DNA from: Verrucomicrobiaceae bacterium
GTDB taxonomy: Bacteria; Verrucomicrobiota; Verrucomicrobiia; Verrucomicrobiales; Verrucomicrobiaceae
Assembly (NCBI GenBank): GCA_024232965.1
Contig: JACKQF010000004.1
Coordinates: 1 to 64,000, forward strand
Direction of reading: 5' to 3'
Length of the DNA: 64,000 nt
Shown here: positions 19,850-28,201 of the stretch, piece by piece
Layout of the letters: each line of letters starts with the position of its first letter
Position numbering within the stretch: position 1 is the stretch's first letter
Position numbers and translations under genes: made by a program
The notes under the pieces: generated by a model
The model's input: only the letters and a program-made list of their open reading frames with translations
Database searches by the model: none
What the model was told of the DNA's origin: nothing

Positions 19850-20650
19850 TCAAAGAGGAAACTTGCCACTCTGGCGCATGAAGGTGGCGGGGTTTTCCCA
19901 AGCGACCTTGCGGACCATCTCATCGCTCCAGCCTCGCAGACGCATCGATTGCATGGTCTTGGGTACTGCGAGCGGATCGCTGACCCCCCAGTCGCAAGCA
20001 CTGTTCATCCAGATTCGCTCGCCCTGGCGTGATTCGAACATGTCAATCGCCCGAGCGGGAGTGGCCTTACTCTCTGGGTAAAGAGTGATCCCAGCCCAGA
20101 ATCCCTGGTCGAGCACGTGATCGATGGTGTGCTCCTCAACGTGATCAATGATGACGCGTGATGGATCGATGCCGGAGAAGTTCTTTAGCGCATCCACAAT
20201 GAGCCGTGTGCCCTTTAGCTTGTCTTCAAGATGCGGGGTATGGACAAGGATAAGCTGTCCGTGATCCTGTGCGATTTGGACATGCTTTTCAAAGATGCGT
20301 AGTTCGTTGCGGCTATTCTTGTTCAGGCCGATCTCGCCGATCCCCAGCACACCCGGGCGATCCAAAAACTGTGGGATCAGATCCATCACCTCTTCGGCGA
20401 GTTGCATATCCTCTGCCTCTTTGGGATTGATGCATAGCCAGCAGTAGTGACGGATCCCAAATCGCGCTGCGCGCTTGGGCTCATATTCGGTTATTTGGCG
20501 GAAGTAGTCGTAAAAACCCTGGGCGGAGGCGCGGTCAAATCCAGCCCAAAAAGCTGGCTCACAAATCGCCTCACAACCGGCGATAGCCATCCGTTCGTAG
20601 TCGTCCGTCACACGGCTGACCATGTGTCCATGCGGCTCGATGTATTGCAT
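19850..20650 (-). CDS. TatD-family metal-dependent hydrolase, EboB-like
   Basis: 266 residues forming a TIM-barrel amidohydrolase. Visible metal ligands and motifs are EPHGHM at the N-terminus, CEPAFWAGFDRAS, GVLGIGEIGLNKN (catalytic Glu), LVHTPH, VIIDHVEEHT and the final Asp in NSACDWGVSDP. The run AARFGIRHYCWLCINPKEA is distinctive: I recall it from EboB, the TatD-like member of the ebo gene cluster of cyanobacteria and other phyla, rather than from the DNase TatD. No other ebo genes (prenyltransferase, EEVS-like cyclase, phosphodiesterase) are beside it. Third gene of a four-gene operon ending in lpxI. The substrate is unknown. Confidence 0.8.
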   Translation of the reverse strand: MQYIEPHGHMVSRVTDDYERMAIAGCEAICEPAFWAGFDRASAQGFYDYFRQITEYEPKRAARFGIRHYCWLCINPKEAEDMQLAEEVMDLIPQFLDRPGVLGIGEIGLNKNSRNELRIFEKHVQIAQDHGQLILVHTPHLEDKLKGTRLIVDALKNFSGIDPSRVIIDHVEEHTIDHVLDQGFWAGITLYPESKATPARAIDMFESRQGERIWMNSACDWGVSDPLAVPKTMQSMRLRGWSDEMVRKVAWENPATFMRQSGKFPL

Positions 20651-20685
20651 AACTTAAAATGAAAAATTGGGTTTCGCGAGACGGA

Positions 20686-21009
20686 TCACTCGCCCTTCCA
20701 TGCCCCGACAGCGCCCTGCGTCAGAGCCTGTGGAATCGGTTCAGTGGAAGGGTCGCTGAAGGAGAGCAAGACCTCACGGGCACGCCCAGGTTTGTCTGTT
20801 TCGAGGCAATTGATGGCCCGCCTCAGTGCCTGCACGCGGAAGTCGCCCTGCTGCCCGGCACGTTCTACGCGATCAAGAAAAGCTGCGAGATCGATGAGTT
20901 TTGATCTCGCGTCCATGAAGCCCAGGTCCACTAGGTTCACGGTTTGAGGAGGTTCCCATTTTGTTGTCATATCAGACATTACGGGACGCACAGGCATTTC
21001 AAAACCCAA
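20686..21009 (-). CDS. Small protein of unknown function in the lpxI operon
   Basis: 107 residues, starting 3 bases after the preceding gene's stop and ending 35 bases before the EboB-like gene, which supports it as a real operon member. It contains a helical segment DARSKLIDLAAFLDRVERAG followed by DFRVQALRRAINCLE and ends in GAVGAWKGE. No signal peptide or catalytic motif is visible. It could be a small partner or regulator of the neighbouring hydrolase; that is inference from position only. A later Met at residue 11 or 14 could be the start. Confidence 0.6.
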   Translation of the reverse strand: MGFEMPVRPVMSDMTTKWEPPQTVNLVDLGFMDARSKLIDLAAFLDRVERAGQQGDFRVQALRRAINCLETDKPGRAREVLLSFSDPSTEPIPQALTQGAVGAWKGE

Positions 21010-21012
21010 AAT

Positions 21013-21915
21013 TCACTTTTCCAGGCTCAATCGAACGCCATCGGCACACATCCCGGTCCCGTTGGCGAGTTCGTATTTGGCCCAAAGTTCGTCGCTGATG
21101 GTTGCAGATTTTGCGCTGGCAAATTCGGCATCGTGGTACCTGTGGCGAAGCTGTGTGTGCCAGTCTTCGGCATCGCCCGGGGGAGCTTCGCCCAGCCAAT
21201 CCGCCATCCGGTCCGCAACCTCGCCAATGCGGAGGGCATAATTTTCCAGATGGCTCCCGACGTCTCGAACGGACCCAAAATGCGTAAGATACAGCTCATC
21301 GAACCCACCCGATTGCAGCCTTTTGACGGAGGCGACGTATGCCGCCGCATCAAATTGTGGGGGGGCCGCCGCAACACTTGTATACCCACAATTCTCCAGG
21401 CGAACCCCAGCAACATCACCGGTGAAACACACCCCCTGTGTATGAAAAGCGTGGTGATGTCGGGCGTGACCCGGCGTATCCCAGGCGGTCATCTGCACAC
21501 TCCCGAGAGCGACCGACTCTCCGTCATTTAACGCGCAAACCCGCTCCGCCGGGGCTGGCAGCATTTCCCCCCAGAGCGACCGCAACCCGTCCTCACCATA
21601 TACCAGGCGAGCGCTATCCATGAGTCGAGACGGGTCAATCAAGTGCCGCGCCGCCGCTGGGTGGCAGTATACGGTGGCTCCCTGCTGCGCCCACCAACCC
21701 GCTGCACCAGCGTGATCGAGGTGAATGTGCGTCACGAAAATTTTGCGGATCTGTCCCGGCAATACCCCGTGATCCGCCAGCGCCCGCAAACAGGTCGGCA
21801 AGGTCGATCCTGGACCGGTCTCGATCAAGGCGATCTCCCCGTCGGACTCGACCAAAAAGGCACCAATAATGCCGGGCACATTTTGGAATCGAAGATCGAG
21901 CACGCTGATTTTCAT
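21013..21915 (-). CDS. Metallo-beta-lactamase-fold hydrolase
   Basis: I place the start at the Met before KISVLDLRF (21915), giving about 300 residues; two earlier in-frame Met codons (21921, 21942) are possible. The fold is clear from VTHIHLDHAG (HxHxDH zinc site), WDTPGHARHH, FTGDVAG and LTHFG. The domain arrangement is that of glyoxalase II-like and related hydrolases, and the long C-terminal helical part (about 220-300) is typical of MBL proteins annotated only by fold. First gene of the operon with the small protein, EboB-like hydrolase and LpxI. It is divergent from the gene at 21997. Confidence 0.8.
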   Translation of the reverse strand: MKISVLDLRFQNVPGIIGAFLVESDGEIALIETGPGSTLPTCLRALADHGVLPGQIRKIFVTHIHLDHAGAAGWWAQQGATVYCHPAAARHLIDPSRLMDSARLVYGEDGLRSLWGEMLPAPAERVCALNDGESVALGSVQMTAWDTPGHARHHHAFHTQGVCFTGDVAGVRLENCGYTSVAAAPPQFDAAAYVASVKRLQSGGFDELYLTHFGSVRDVGSHLENYALRIGEVADRMADWLGEAPPGDAEDWHTQLRHRYHDAEFASAKSATISDELWAKYELANGTGMCADGVRLSLEK

Positions 21916-21996
21916 CCCCATTTTTTCGTCCGGCAAAGGCACCCCGTCAATCCCCGGCTATTAGAAGCCGTATTGACAGACGCCCCGCCAAACCGA

Positions 21997-24114
21997 ATGA
22001 TGGCCACAGTGTCCGGCCTTTTCCACCGCATCTCCGCCCCGCGTGCATTCGCCGCGTGGCTCGGGCTTTTCTTTTTTGCCGATGCATTCAGAAGCGTCGC
22101 TGCAGATGCCTTGACCACCCGCACTGATCGGGTGGGAAAACTCCTGAACGAATGGTTTGCAGACGGCAGCGCAGCAGGACTGGCTGCGCTCCAGTACGAA
22201 AATCGTGACCACTCGCATTCACCGTTGCCAGTCGGCCTGTATCCGCAGTTGAAGATTTATCAGGCCACGGAGGAAGAGAAGGCCAAGAAAAAGGATGTTG
22301 CACTCATGGACAGCCTCCGGGATATGCCCACCATCGGCAACTGCTCAATGGCAGCAGGGGTAACCGATGGTGGCAGTCTACCGAGACACTACGAACTCCT
22401 CCCTCAAGGCAATCTCTTCCTTGCTCGACAGTATTTGGGAAACCAGCTCTACGTCTACCCTGAGCATTTCGACCACGATCCCGGATTCAACGGCGTAGGA
22501 GGCTACGGCGATCTCTTCGTCGTGAACACCCCTGCCCTGTTAATCTCACAGGGTTCATCGTTCAGCGACATGCCATTTGTGAAAGCGCTACTTTCCACCG
22601 CAGCAGCCTTTCCGGTGGACACGCAACGACTCCTGATCAGCAAGCGACTTCTCATTCCGACGCTGCAGTCCATCTTCCGCCATGCGAATCGCCAAGTGAA
22701 GACGGAGGAGGACTACTTCACAGGCACAGCCCACCCGCCCGTCTTCGAAGGCAGCCAGATCGACGAGGAAAAAATGATCTCCGCCGCGCATGCCATGCTG
22801 CCCGCTGCGATACCACCCGTAGCGCTCTTGCGCGTCCTGGAGGAATCCACCTGGGAATCAGGCAAACACTACTTCGAAGCCGACAACGCCACGCCCTACA
22901 AGATCAGCGACAGCCCCGTCTCCATCGGTCGAATCTTCCGAGGCAATACCGACACCTATGACATGATCGTCAGTGCAGAAAAATCCGTCGAGGTTTCTGG
23001 CAAACCGATCCAGCTGCGCTGGCATCTACTCCAAGGCGATCCACGGACCGTCCGGATGGAACTCGGCAAAGGGGGCAGCATTGCCAAGATCCGCGTGCGC
23101 TGGTCTCCACCCAGCCGAACTGCGCCCGGTCTGCAGAGCCATCGCATCGACATCGGAGTCTTTGCCAGCAATGGCATCAATGTCTCAGCTCCAGCCATTA
23201 TAAGCTTTTTCATGCTGCCAAATGAAGTCCACTTCTACGACGACAAAGGCCGCGTCTCCGAGATCTACTACCAGGCACACAACCCCGATCTGGGCCTCCC
23301 CTCGACGGATACCGACCCACGCTGGGTCGATGCGTTCTTGGCATTCGCCCTGAAGGCAGAGCCCATCTCGTCCTCGCTGGTGGAGCAACTCATCGGTACC
23401 AAGGGCCGTGATGCCATGCAAGGCGCCTGGGAAAAACTCAATCCCCTCTTGCAGAAGCTCAAGCAATTGGAGGCAGCCCCCAACGCCAAGGATGAAGCCG
23501 CAAAAGCACGGGCAGCATTTGAAAAAGAACTTGCCACCGCCCTCTCAGAGCCCATCCCCGCGGGCAAGCAACCCCTGCCACGCAAGTCCGCCATCCAGGC
23601 CGTCTTCAGCGCCTTGGCAGATACCACAGACCTCTACCCGCAGTTCCAAGATCAACTCAATGCCCTCGTTCTGCGCAGTCCAACACCAGATGCAGCCGGG
23701 GATCTGCGCCGCCAGATGGATCGCCTCAAAAAGATCGGCGTGCTCATCGAGACAGCCCAAGGGAAGGTCCAAGTCGCGAAGAGCCCAGACATGCGCACCC
23801 CAGCGGATCGATACTACCTGCGTGGGCTGAATTTGACCCTGCTCAGCCACGCCCTTTTTCCAACCGCCCTCACCCGATCCCCAGAACCCGCTTTTGTTGA
23901 CCCCCGACTGACCATCCCCAAGGCTTGGCGAGACGTTTTTCTTTACGACAAAGAGTCCGGTGAGAGAAAAGGCTGGCTGCGTTACATGGACGGAAAGACG
24001 GCCTGGTTTAACAATCTGGGGCAGCTACTCCCAGATGGTCCAGCCTCCAGCGAGACCGCCCAGACCGTGCATTACGAAAAATCAGCGGAGACCGGATTGT
24101 CTTTCGCGAGGTAA
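21997..24114 (+). CDS. Large exported protein of unknown function
   Basis: 705 residues from the first of two adjacent ATG codons (21997 or 22000). Upstream codons in the frame overlap the MBL gene and look non-coding, and this start gives a good signal peptide with core [13 protein letters not shown]. No family is recognised. The middle (about 330-430) reads like a beta-sandwich, with [21 protein letters not shown] and [19 protein letters not shown]. The C-terminal third is helical and Lys/Ala-rich ([24 protein letters not shown]) and ends with a short beta-rich part. It is probably periplasmic. The gene is followed 94 bases later by infA. Confidence 0.65.
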   Translation: MMATVSGLFHRISAPRAFAAWLGLFFFADAFRSVAADALTTRTDRVGKLLNEWFADGSAAGLAALQYENRDHSHSPLPVGLYPQLKIYQATEEEKAKKKDVALMDSLRDMPTIGNCSMAAGVTDGGSLPRHYELLPQGNLFLARQYLGNQLYVYPEHFDHDPGFNGVGGYGDLFVVNTPALLISQGSSFSDMPFVKALLSTAAAFPVDTQRLLISKRLLIPTLQSIFRHANRQVKTEEDYFTGTAHPPVFEGSQIDEEKMISAAHAMLPAAIPPVALLRVLEESTWESGKHYFEADNATPYKISDSPVSIGRIFRGNTDTYDMIVSAEKSVEVSGKPIQLRWHLLQGDPRTVRMELGKGGSIAKIRVRWSPPSRTAPGLQSHRIDIGVFASNGINVSAPAIISFFMLPNEVHFYDDKGRVSEIYYQAHNPDLGLPSTDTDPRWVDAFLAFALKAEPISSSLVEQLIGTKGRDAMQGAWEKLNPLLQKLKQLEAAPNAKDEAAKARAAFEKELATALSEPIPAGKQPLPRKSAIQAVFSALADTTDLYPQFQDQLNALVLRSPTPDAAGDLRRQMDRLKKIGVLIETAQGKVQVAKSPDMRTPADRYYLRGLNLTLLSHALFPTALTRSPEPAFVDPRLTIPKAWRDVFLYDKESGERKGWLRYMDGKTAWFNNLGQLLPDGPASSETAQTVHYEKSAETGLSFAR

Positions 24115-24208
24115 AATTAGCAGTTGTCAATTGCTGAATGGGCACCAATTTGCGAACTCTCCCGGCCACGCCTGTTTCCTATGGCACGCCGGGAGAAGCA
24201 ACCCGCCC

Positions 24209-24559
24209 ATGACCTCACCGTACAACAGCAACAATCCCAGCGATAGTAATGGCCCCCGCAAGCGCTCTGGCGGCGGCGGCCGCGGCAAGCGTCGCCCGCA
24301 CATGCCACCCCAACGCCGTCGCGCAGGCGACGACGAAGAGGGAGCAAGTGAAAACGCCATCGAACTCGAAGGAACCGTGGCCGCCGTCTTGGCTGGCACA
24401 ATGTTCCGAGTCAAGTTGGCCAATGAGCACCTTGTCCTCGCTCACATCTCCGGCAAGATGCGCAAGCGCTTCATCCGGCTCGTCGTGGGTGACCGTGTAA
24501 AGATCGAGATGTCGCCCTATGACACCGACAAGGCCCGCATCGTTTACCGTCTGGGCTAA
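24209..24559 (+). CDS. infA: Translation initiation factor IF-1 with an extended basic N-terminus
   Basis: 116 residues. From about 46 onward it is canonical IF-1: [20 protein letters not shown], then [40 protein letters not shown] and IVYRLG, the S1/OB fold that occupies the ribosomal A site during initiation. The first 45 residues are extra (E. coli IF-1 has 72): [20 protein letters not shown] followed by Gly/Arg-rich sequence. The start ATG has GGGAGAAG 10 bases upstream, and earlier codons in the frame are unlikely coding. The neighbouring ABC operon converges on it. Confidence 0.92.
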   Translation: MTSPYNSNNPSDSNGPRKRSGGGGRGKRRPHMPPQRRRAGDDEEGASENAIELEGTVAAVLAGTMFRVKLANEHLVLAHISGKMRKRFIRLVVGDRVKIEMSPYDTDKARIVYRLG

Positions 24560-24571
24560 GTTACCCGACGG

Positions 24572-25441
24572 TCAAACCTGCACTTCGCGCTTCGCGAAAA
24601 GACCGTAACGTGGACTGAATACATAGGCGGTCAGGAAAAAAATCCCCTGCACCACCACAATCGCCCCGCTGACAGACCAACCCAGCGGGTATTGCAGAAG
24701 AAAGGCCAAAACAGAGCCGACTGCCCCCAGAATACCGCCACCGATGAAGAGCCACTTCGCCTCATTGGTCAACAAGTAAACCGTCGCAGCAGGGGTAATC
24801 AAGAGGCCCACGCTCAAAATGCAGCCGACGGCCTGTAAGGAGGACACGAGCACTAGGATCACCACGCCAAACGTGGCGTAGTTCAACAAGCGCACCGGCA
24901 CACCCAGACTCGCGGCCACGTTCGGCTCAAACATGTAGATCAGCAGAGGCCGCTGCAAGGTCACCAGCGTCACCACTGCAACCAGACTGATACCAAAGGC
25001 AATCCACAGGTCTGTGTCCGCCATGCCGACGATACTCCCAAAGAGCCACTCGTCGAGCTTTTGACGCAGATTCAACCGCTGCAGGATGATTAAGCCCGCG
25101 GCAAATCCCGTGGTGTAAAGGATGCCCATCGATGTGTCTTGATCCAGTCTCGATGTGCGAGAAAGAAAGACCGAGCCCAGGCCCACGAACAGCGCGGCAA
25201 AGACCGAACCAGCGAGCAAGCTCCAGTTGGTGACACCCGCAATCAAGACGACCAGCGCAATGCCCGGCAACAAAGAGTGAGACAAGGTTCCCACCTTCAA
25301 AGCGGACCGCCGCAACACGACGAAGGCACTAACAAAACCGTTCGCAAAACCAATCATCACGCAGGCCAGAAGCGCACGTCGTGCAATGGGTTCAGCGAGG
25401 AAATCACTGAGACTCGGAACAGAAGAGAGGTCAGCAGCCAT
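24572..25441 (-). CDS. Metal ABC transporter permease (ZnuB/MntB type)
   Basis: 289 residues with eight or so membrane segments, the ABC-3 fold. Typical elements are MIGFANGFVSAFVVLRRSAL, GTLSHSLLPGIAL (coupling region), LDEWLFGSIVGMA and VGLLITPAATVYLL. It forms the inner-membrane channel for Zn2+ or Mn2+ with the ATPase encoded 2 bases upstream and the binding protein at the head of the operon. Sequence alone does not fix the metal. It is the last gene of the operon and converges on infA, with 12 bases between the stops. Confidence 0.88.
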   Translation of the reverse strand: MAADLSSVPSLSDFLAEPIARRALLACVMIGFANGFVSAFVVLRRSALKVGTLSHSLLPGIALVVLIAGVTNWSLLAGSVFAALFVGLGSVFLSRTSRLDQDTSMGILYTTGFAAGLIILQRLNLRQKLDEWLFGSIVGMADTDLWIAFGISLVAVVTLVTLQRPLLIYMFEPNVAASLGVPVRLLNYATFGVVILVLVSSLQAVGCILSVGLLITPAATVYLLTNEAKWLFIGGGILGAVGSVLAFLLQYPLGWSVSGAIVVVQGIFFLTAYVFSPRYGLFAKREVQV

Positions 25442-25443
25442 GA

Positions 25444-26262
25444 TTAGAATCGGCCCTCCAGTACGGTTGGGACGTTAGCGCCATAAGCCGCATCGACATT
25501 CGCAGCAGTGAAGACTTCCTTGGTGATGCCGAAGACGATCTGGGTTCGCCGTAGCATTAACACATCATCAAAGATATCCTCCACGGTTTGCAAATCGTGA
25601 TGGCTAGCGATCAGCAACCGGCCCTCTTTAGTTAGTTCACGAAACAGGCCCGCCAAGACTTCTTGGGAAGGTTTGTCCAGACCAGTGTAGGGCTCGTCCA
25701 ACAAGAGCACATGAGCCTCCTGCGCCAAAGCGCGCGCCAGGAACACACGCTGCTGTTGCCCACCGGATAGCGCGCTGATTTGACGATCCTGTAGGTCCAT
25801 CAGATCCATCGCCACCAAGGCACGTTTCACCATCGTTTCATCGTGATCCGAATATCGCCGCCACCAGCCCAGATTGGGAAATCGCCCCATCTCCACGAGA
25901 CCGCGGACGGTGATTGGGAAATTCCAATTCACATCACCACGCTGCGGCAGGTAGGCAATCTCATGGCTGCTCCTCGTGAGACGCTTGCCACGCCAAATGA
26001 TGTTCCCAGAATCCGGGACGATCAGACCAGCCAGACACTTGAGCAGCGTACTTTTGCCTGCCCCGTTAGGCCCCACCAGCGCAATGCTGCGGCCGCACTC
26101 AGTGGCAAAGCTGATGTGTTCGAGTGCCCGAACCTCGTTGTAGCTCACACACAGATCGGACACCTCCAAACGGTGGTGATGGGCGTGGGCATGCCCGCCG
26201 CCCCAGCACACATGATCGTGTGCGTGATCGTGGGCTTCATGCTGTAAGTCAGATCTCACCAT
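25444..26262 (-). CDS. Metal ABC transporter ATP-binding protein with His-rich N-terminus
   Basis: 272 residues. Walker A GPNGAGKST (64-72), Q-loop in YLPQRGDVNW, signature LSGGQQQRVFLARAL and Walker B VLLLDEPYTGLD are all present, so it is an active-type ATPase of the zinc/manganese uptake family. Unusually, the first 30 residues contain ten histidines (HEAHDHAHDH and HAHAHHH), a likely metal-binding tail on the cytoplasmic side. Its start overlaps the end of the preceding gene by 7 bases, and the permease follows after 2 bases, so the three are translationally coupled. Confidence 0.9.
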   Translation of the reverse strand: MVRSDLQHEAHDHAHDHVCWGGGHAHAHHHRLEVSDLCVSYNEVRALEHISFATECGRSIALVGPNGAGKSTLLKCLAGLIVPDSGNIIWRGKRLTRSSHEIAYLPQRGDVNWNFPITVRGLVEMGRFPNLGWWRRYSDHDETMVKRALVAMDLMDLQDRQISALSGGQQQRVFLARALAQEAHVLLLDEPYTGLDKPSQEVLAGLFRELTKEGRLLIASHHDLQTVEDIFDDVLMLRRTQIVFGITKEVFTAANVDAAYGANVPTVLEGRF

Positions 26263-26759
26263 TTAAAAAGCACTACCTCCTCGTCGAGACTTCCCGCAGT
26301 CCAGATCGTTTGACTGACCCTCTCAAAACCGTCTGGCTCAATTTCAATTGTCACGGCCGTCTCGGGCGTGCCGGCTGGCCAAGTAGCGCTCAGCACCATC
26401 TCATCGCCTTCGTGGGAGACCTCGATATCAGCGGTCACTTCCGCCGGAGTTTCGCTCAAATCGATGCCGGTTAGCAGTTCCCTGCCCTCTTGTTGCAAAC
26501 TTACGCTCAGCGGCTTGTGCGCATACCGCAACCGAATCAGCGCGGGTACCTCCTCGTGGCGATGCTCAACGTCCGGATGGGTTTCGCCACCTTGCACCAC
26601 GGTCGTTCCATCTTCGTCGACATGGCCATCATGGTCAGCAGGAGTTTGGTGATCCATGACAACCCGGCCACTGCCCGCCGTCAAGCGCCATAGAGGCACA
26701 GCGATCCCAGCAAACGCCAGGAGAAGCACCAAAAGATGAAGGGGGGGATAGCCGCGCAT
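26256..26759 (-). CDS. Membrane-anchored accessory protein of the metal uptake operon
   Basis: I place the start at the Met before RGYPPLHLLVLLL (26759), giving 167 residues; the longer open frame overlaps the binding-protein gene. One N-terminal membrane helix (LLVLLLAFAGIAVPLW) is followed by an acidic, His-containing linker (DHQTPADHDGHVDEDG, then HPDVEHRHEE) and a beta-rich domain of about 100 residues ending in EEVVLFKW. The linker could bind metal. Its place between binding protein and ATPase, with overlap, argues that it works with the transporter, perhaps as a periplasmic metallochaperone. I do not recognise a named family. Confidence 0.65.
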   Translation of the reverse strand: MRGYPPLHLLVLLLAFAGIAVPLWRLTAGSGRVVMDHQTPADHDGHVDEDGTTVVQGGETHPDVEHRHEEVPALIRLRYAHKPLSVSLQQEGRELLTGIDLSETPAEVTADIEVSHEGDEMVLSATWPAGTPETAVTIEIEPDGFERVSQTIWTAGSLDEEVVLFKW

Positions 26760-26787
26760 GTGGGGTGATGAAAACTCCAGCAGGTCG

Positions 26788-27687
26788 CTATTCTTGCGGA
26801 CGGAGTGCCTCGACGATGCATTCCACGTTGTGACGTAGCATCGTCTCAAACGTATGCGCCGCAAGTGAAGTACCGTCCGCCACAAGCGCCTTGCCCACCA
26901 CTGCACCAGTGCTGCGGGTGATCTCTTCCAGCACCTTGGGGTTCGCCTGATCCTCCGGGAACACCGCTCGGATCTTGTTCTCGCGGATCACATTGATCGC
27001 CTGCATCACATACTGCGGCGAGACATCATCAGATCTTCCGATGCCGAGCACCGGCACTGATTTGAAGCCGTACTCTTTGCAAAAATAACCAAACGCCGCG
27101 TGGGCTGTGACGAGTTTGCGATCGCTGCGGGGAATCTGCGAAATCTGCTTTTTGGCCCAGCTTTTCAGTTCATCAAAGTTCCGTGCAGCCGCCTTCGCGT
27201 TGGCTTTGTATGCATCTGCATTGCCAGGATCCACCGCAGAGAATTCATCCGCAATGATACGAGCCGCCCGCCCCATCGCGTCCGCGCTATGCCACCAATG
27301 CGGATCGATCCCGCCCTTCGCATGGGCAGGGCAGCAGGCGAAGACTTCCTGAGAAGGATCCAGCATGATGGAAGGAACTCCGCGCCCCACCTCCACCAAC
27401 TTCACTGACTCACCGATGCTATCCCGCAATTTGTCCAAGAAGCTCTCCAAGCCCTTACCGCTGGCCAATAGCAGAGCCGCGCCGCGCATCGCGCCAATGT
27501 CTTTCGCCGCTGGCTCGAAGTGATGGACATCACCCCCTGGGCGCAAAATTTCGATCACATCGACGTGATCACCGCCGACCTGCCTAGCCAAATCCGCTAG
27601 GATCGGGTGCAGGGTCGCCACTTTGACGGCTGCTGATGCGGATACCGCCATCGCCAACAATGCCACTGTGAAGAATAGTTTTTTCAT
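26788..27687 (-). CDS. Metal ABC transporter substrate-binding protein (ZnuA-like)
   Basis: 299 residues with signal peptide MKKLFFTVALLAMAVSASA. It is a cluster A-I binding protein: HPILADLARQVGGDHVDV, then DVHHFEPAAKD (first His ligand), DPHWWHSADAM (second), TAHAAFGYFCKEYG (third) and FPEDQANPKVLEEI (acidic fourth ligand). The long His-rich loop of many zinc-specific ZnuA proteins is missing; only a short CCPAHAKGG occurs there. It captures Zn2+ or Mn2+ in the periplasm and delivers it to the permease. First gene of a four-gene operon; a palindrome lies about 220 bases upstream. Confidence 0.9.
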   Translation of the reverse strand: MKKLFFTVALLAMAVSASAAVKVATLHPILADLARQVGGDHVDVIEILRPGGDVHHFEPAAKDIGAMRGAALLLASGKGLESFLDKLRDSIGESVKLVEVGRGVPSIMLDPSQEVFACCPAHAKGGIDPHWWHSADAMGRAARIIADEFSAVDPGNADAYKANAKAAARNFDELKSWAKKQISQIPRSDRKLVTAHAAFGYFCKEYGFKSVPVLGIGRSDDVSPQYVMQAINVIRENKIRAVFPEDQANPKVLEEITRSTGAVVGKALVADGTSLAAHTFETMLRHNVECIVEALRPQE

Positions 27688-27902
27688 GATGTTTAGATGT
27701 GAAGGAGTTGCCCCAGCAATCCTGTGCCGAGACCCTCTCCTTGGTCAAAGTCGCTCCGCCCAAACGGGCTCAGCCAATTCGCGACTACAAAGCGCGATTG
27801 ACCTCGCTTTGGCGCTATGCCTCGGGCGCGAACTCTGCATTGCAATCGTGCTGAAGGGAACACCCCCGACAATCGCAATCCACTTGCATCAACGCAAGCA
27901 AT

Positions 27903-27925
27903 TAAATGCAAAAAGATTGCATTAA
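27903..27925 (-). promoter_or_regulatory. Palindrome upstream of the metal uptake operon
   Basis: TAAATGCAA-N5-TTGCATTAA: the AATGCAA/TTGCATT core is perfect and the outer bases nearly so. It lies just after the glutaredoxin stop and about 220 bases before the binding-protein start. Its size and symmetry suit a Fur-family dimer (Zur, Mur or Fur), but the regulator is not in the window. Poor T-content downstream makes a terminator less likely. Confidence 0.4.
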
Positions 27926-27926
27926 C

Positions 27927-28181
27927 TCAACCAGCGAAACCCATCTTCTTCCACCACACTTCCAATTCATCCGCACCAAAATCCGCCAAGACCTCCCCAT
28001 CCACATCGATACTGGGGGCCTTGCTCTGGCCTGTGAGTTCGTGCATTTCAGCCCGCGCAGCGGAATCCCGGATGACGTCGAGCATCTGAAAACTGATGCC
28101 GCGACCTGTCAGCCATTCGATGGCTTCATCGCACCAAGGGCAACCAGGTTTCACAAAAAGACGAATGGAGGAAGGTGTCAT
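27927..28181 (-). CDS. Glutaredoxin-family protein
   Basis: 84 residues, the usual size of bacterial glutaredoxin 3-like proteins. RLFVKPGCPWCDEAIEWL holds the redox pair Cys14-Pro-Trp-Cys17, and TGQSKAPSIDVDGEVLADFG contains the loop with the cis-Pro (Pro after Ala) and the final Gly-Ala-Asp helix start. It would reduce disulfides or glutathione mixed disulfides in the cytosol. It lies between the PQQ protein gene and the metal operon on the same strand, 20 bases after the former, so it may share its transcript. The Trp in the active site is less common than Tyr or Phe. Confidence 0.8.
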   Translation of the reverse strand: MTPSSIRLFVKPGCPWCDEAIEWLTGRGISFQMLDVIRDSAARAEMHELTGQSKAPSIDVDGEVLADFGADELEVWWKKMGFAG

Positions 28182-28201
28182 GGGATGTAGAAGGGGAAAG
28201 A

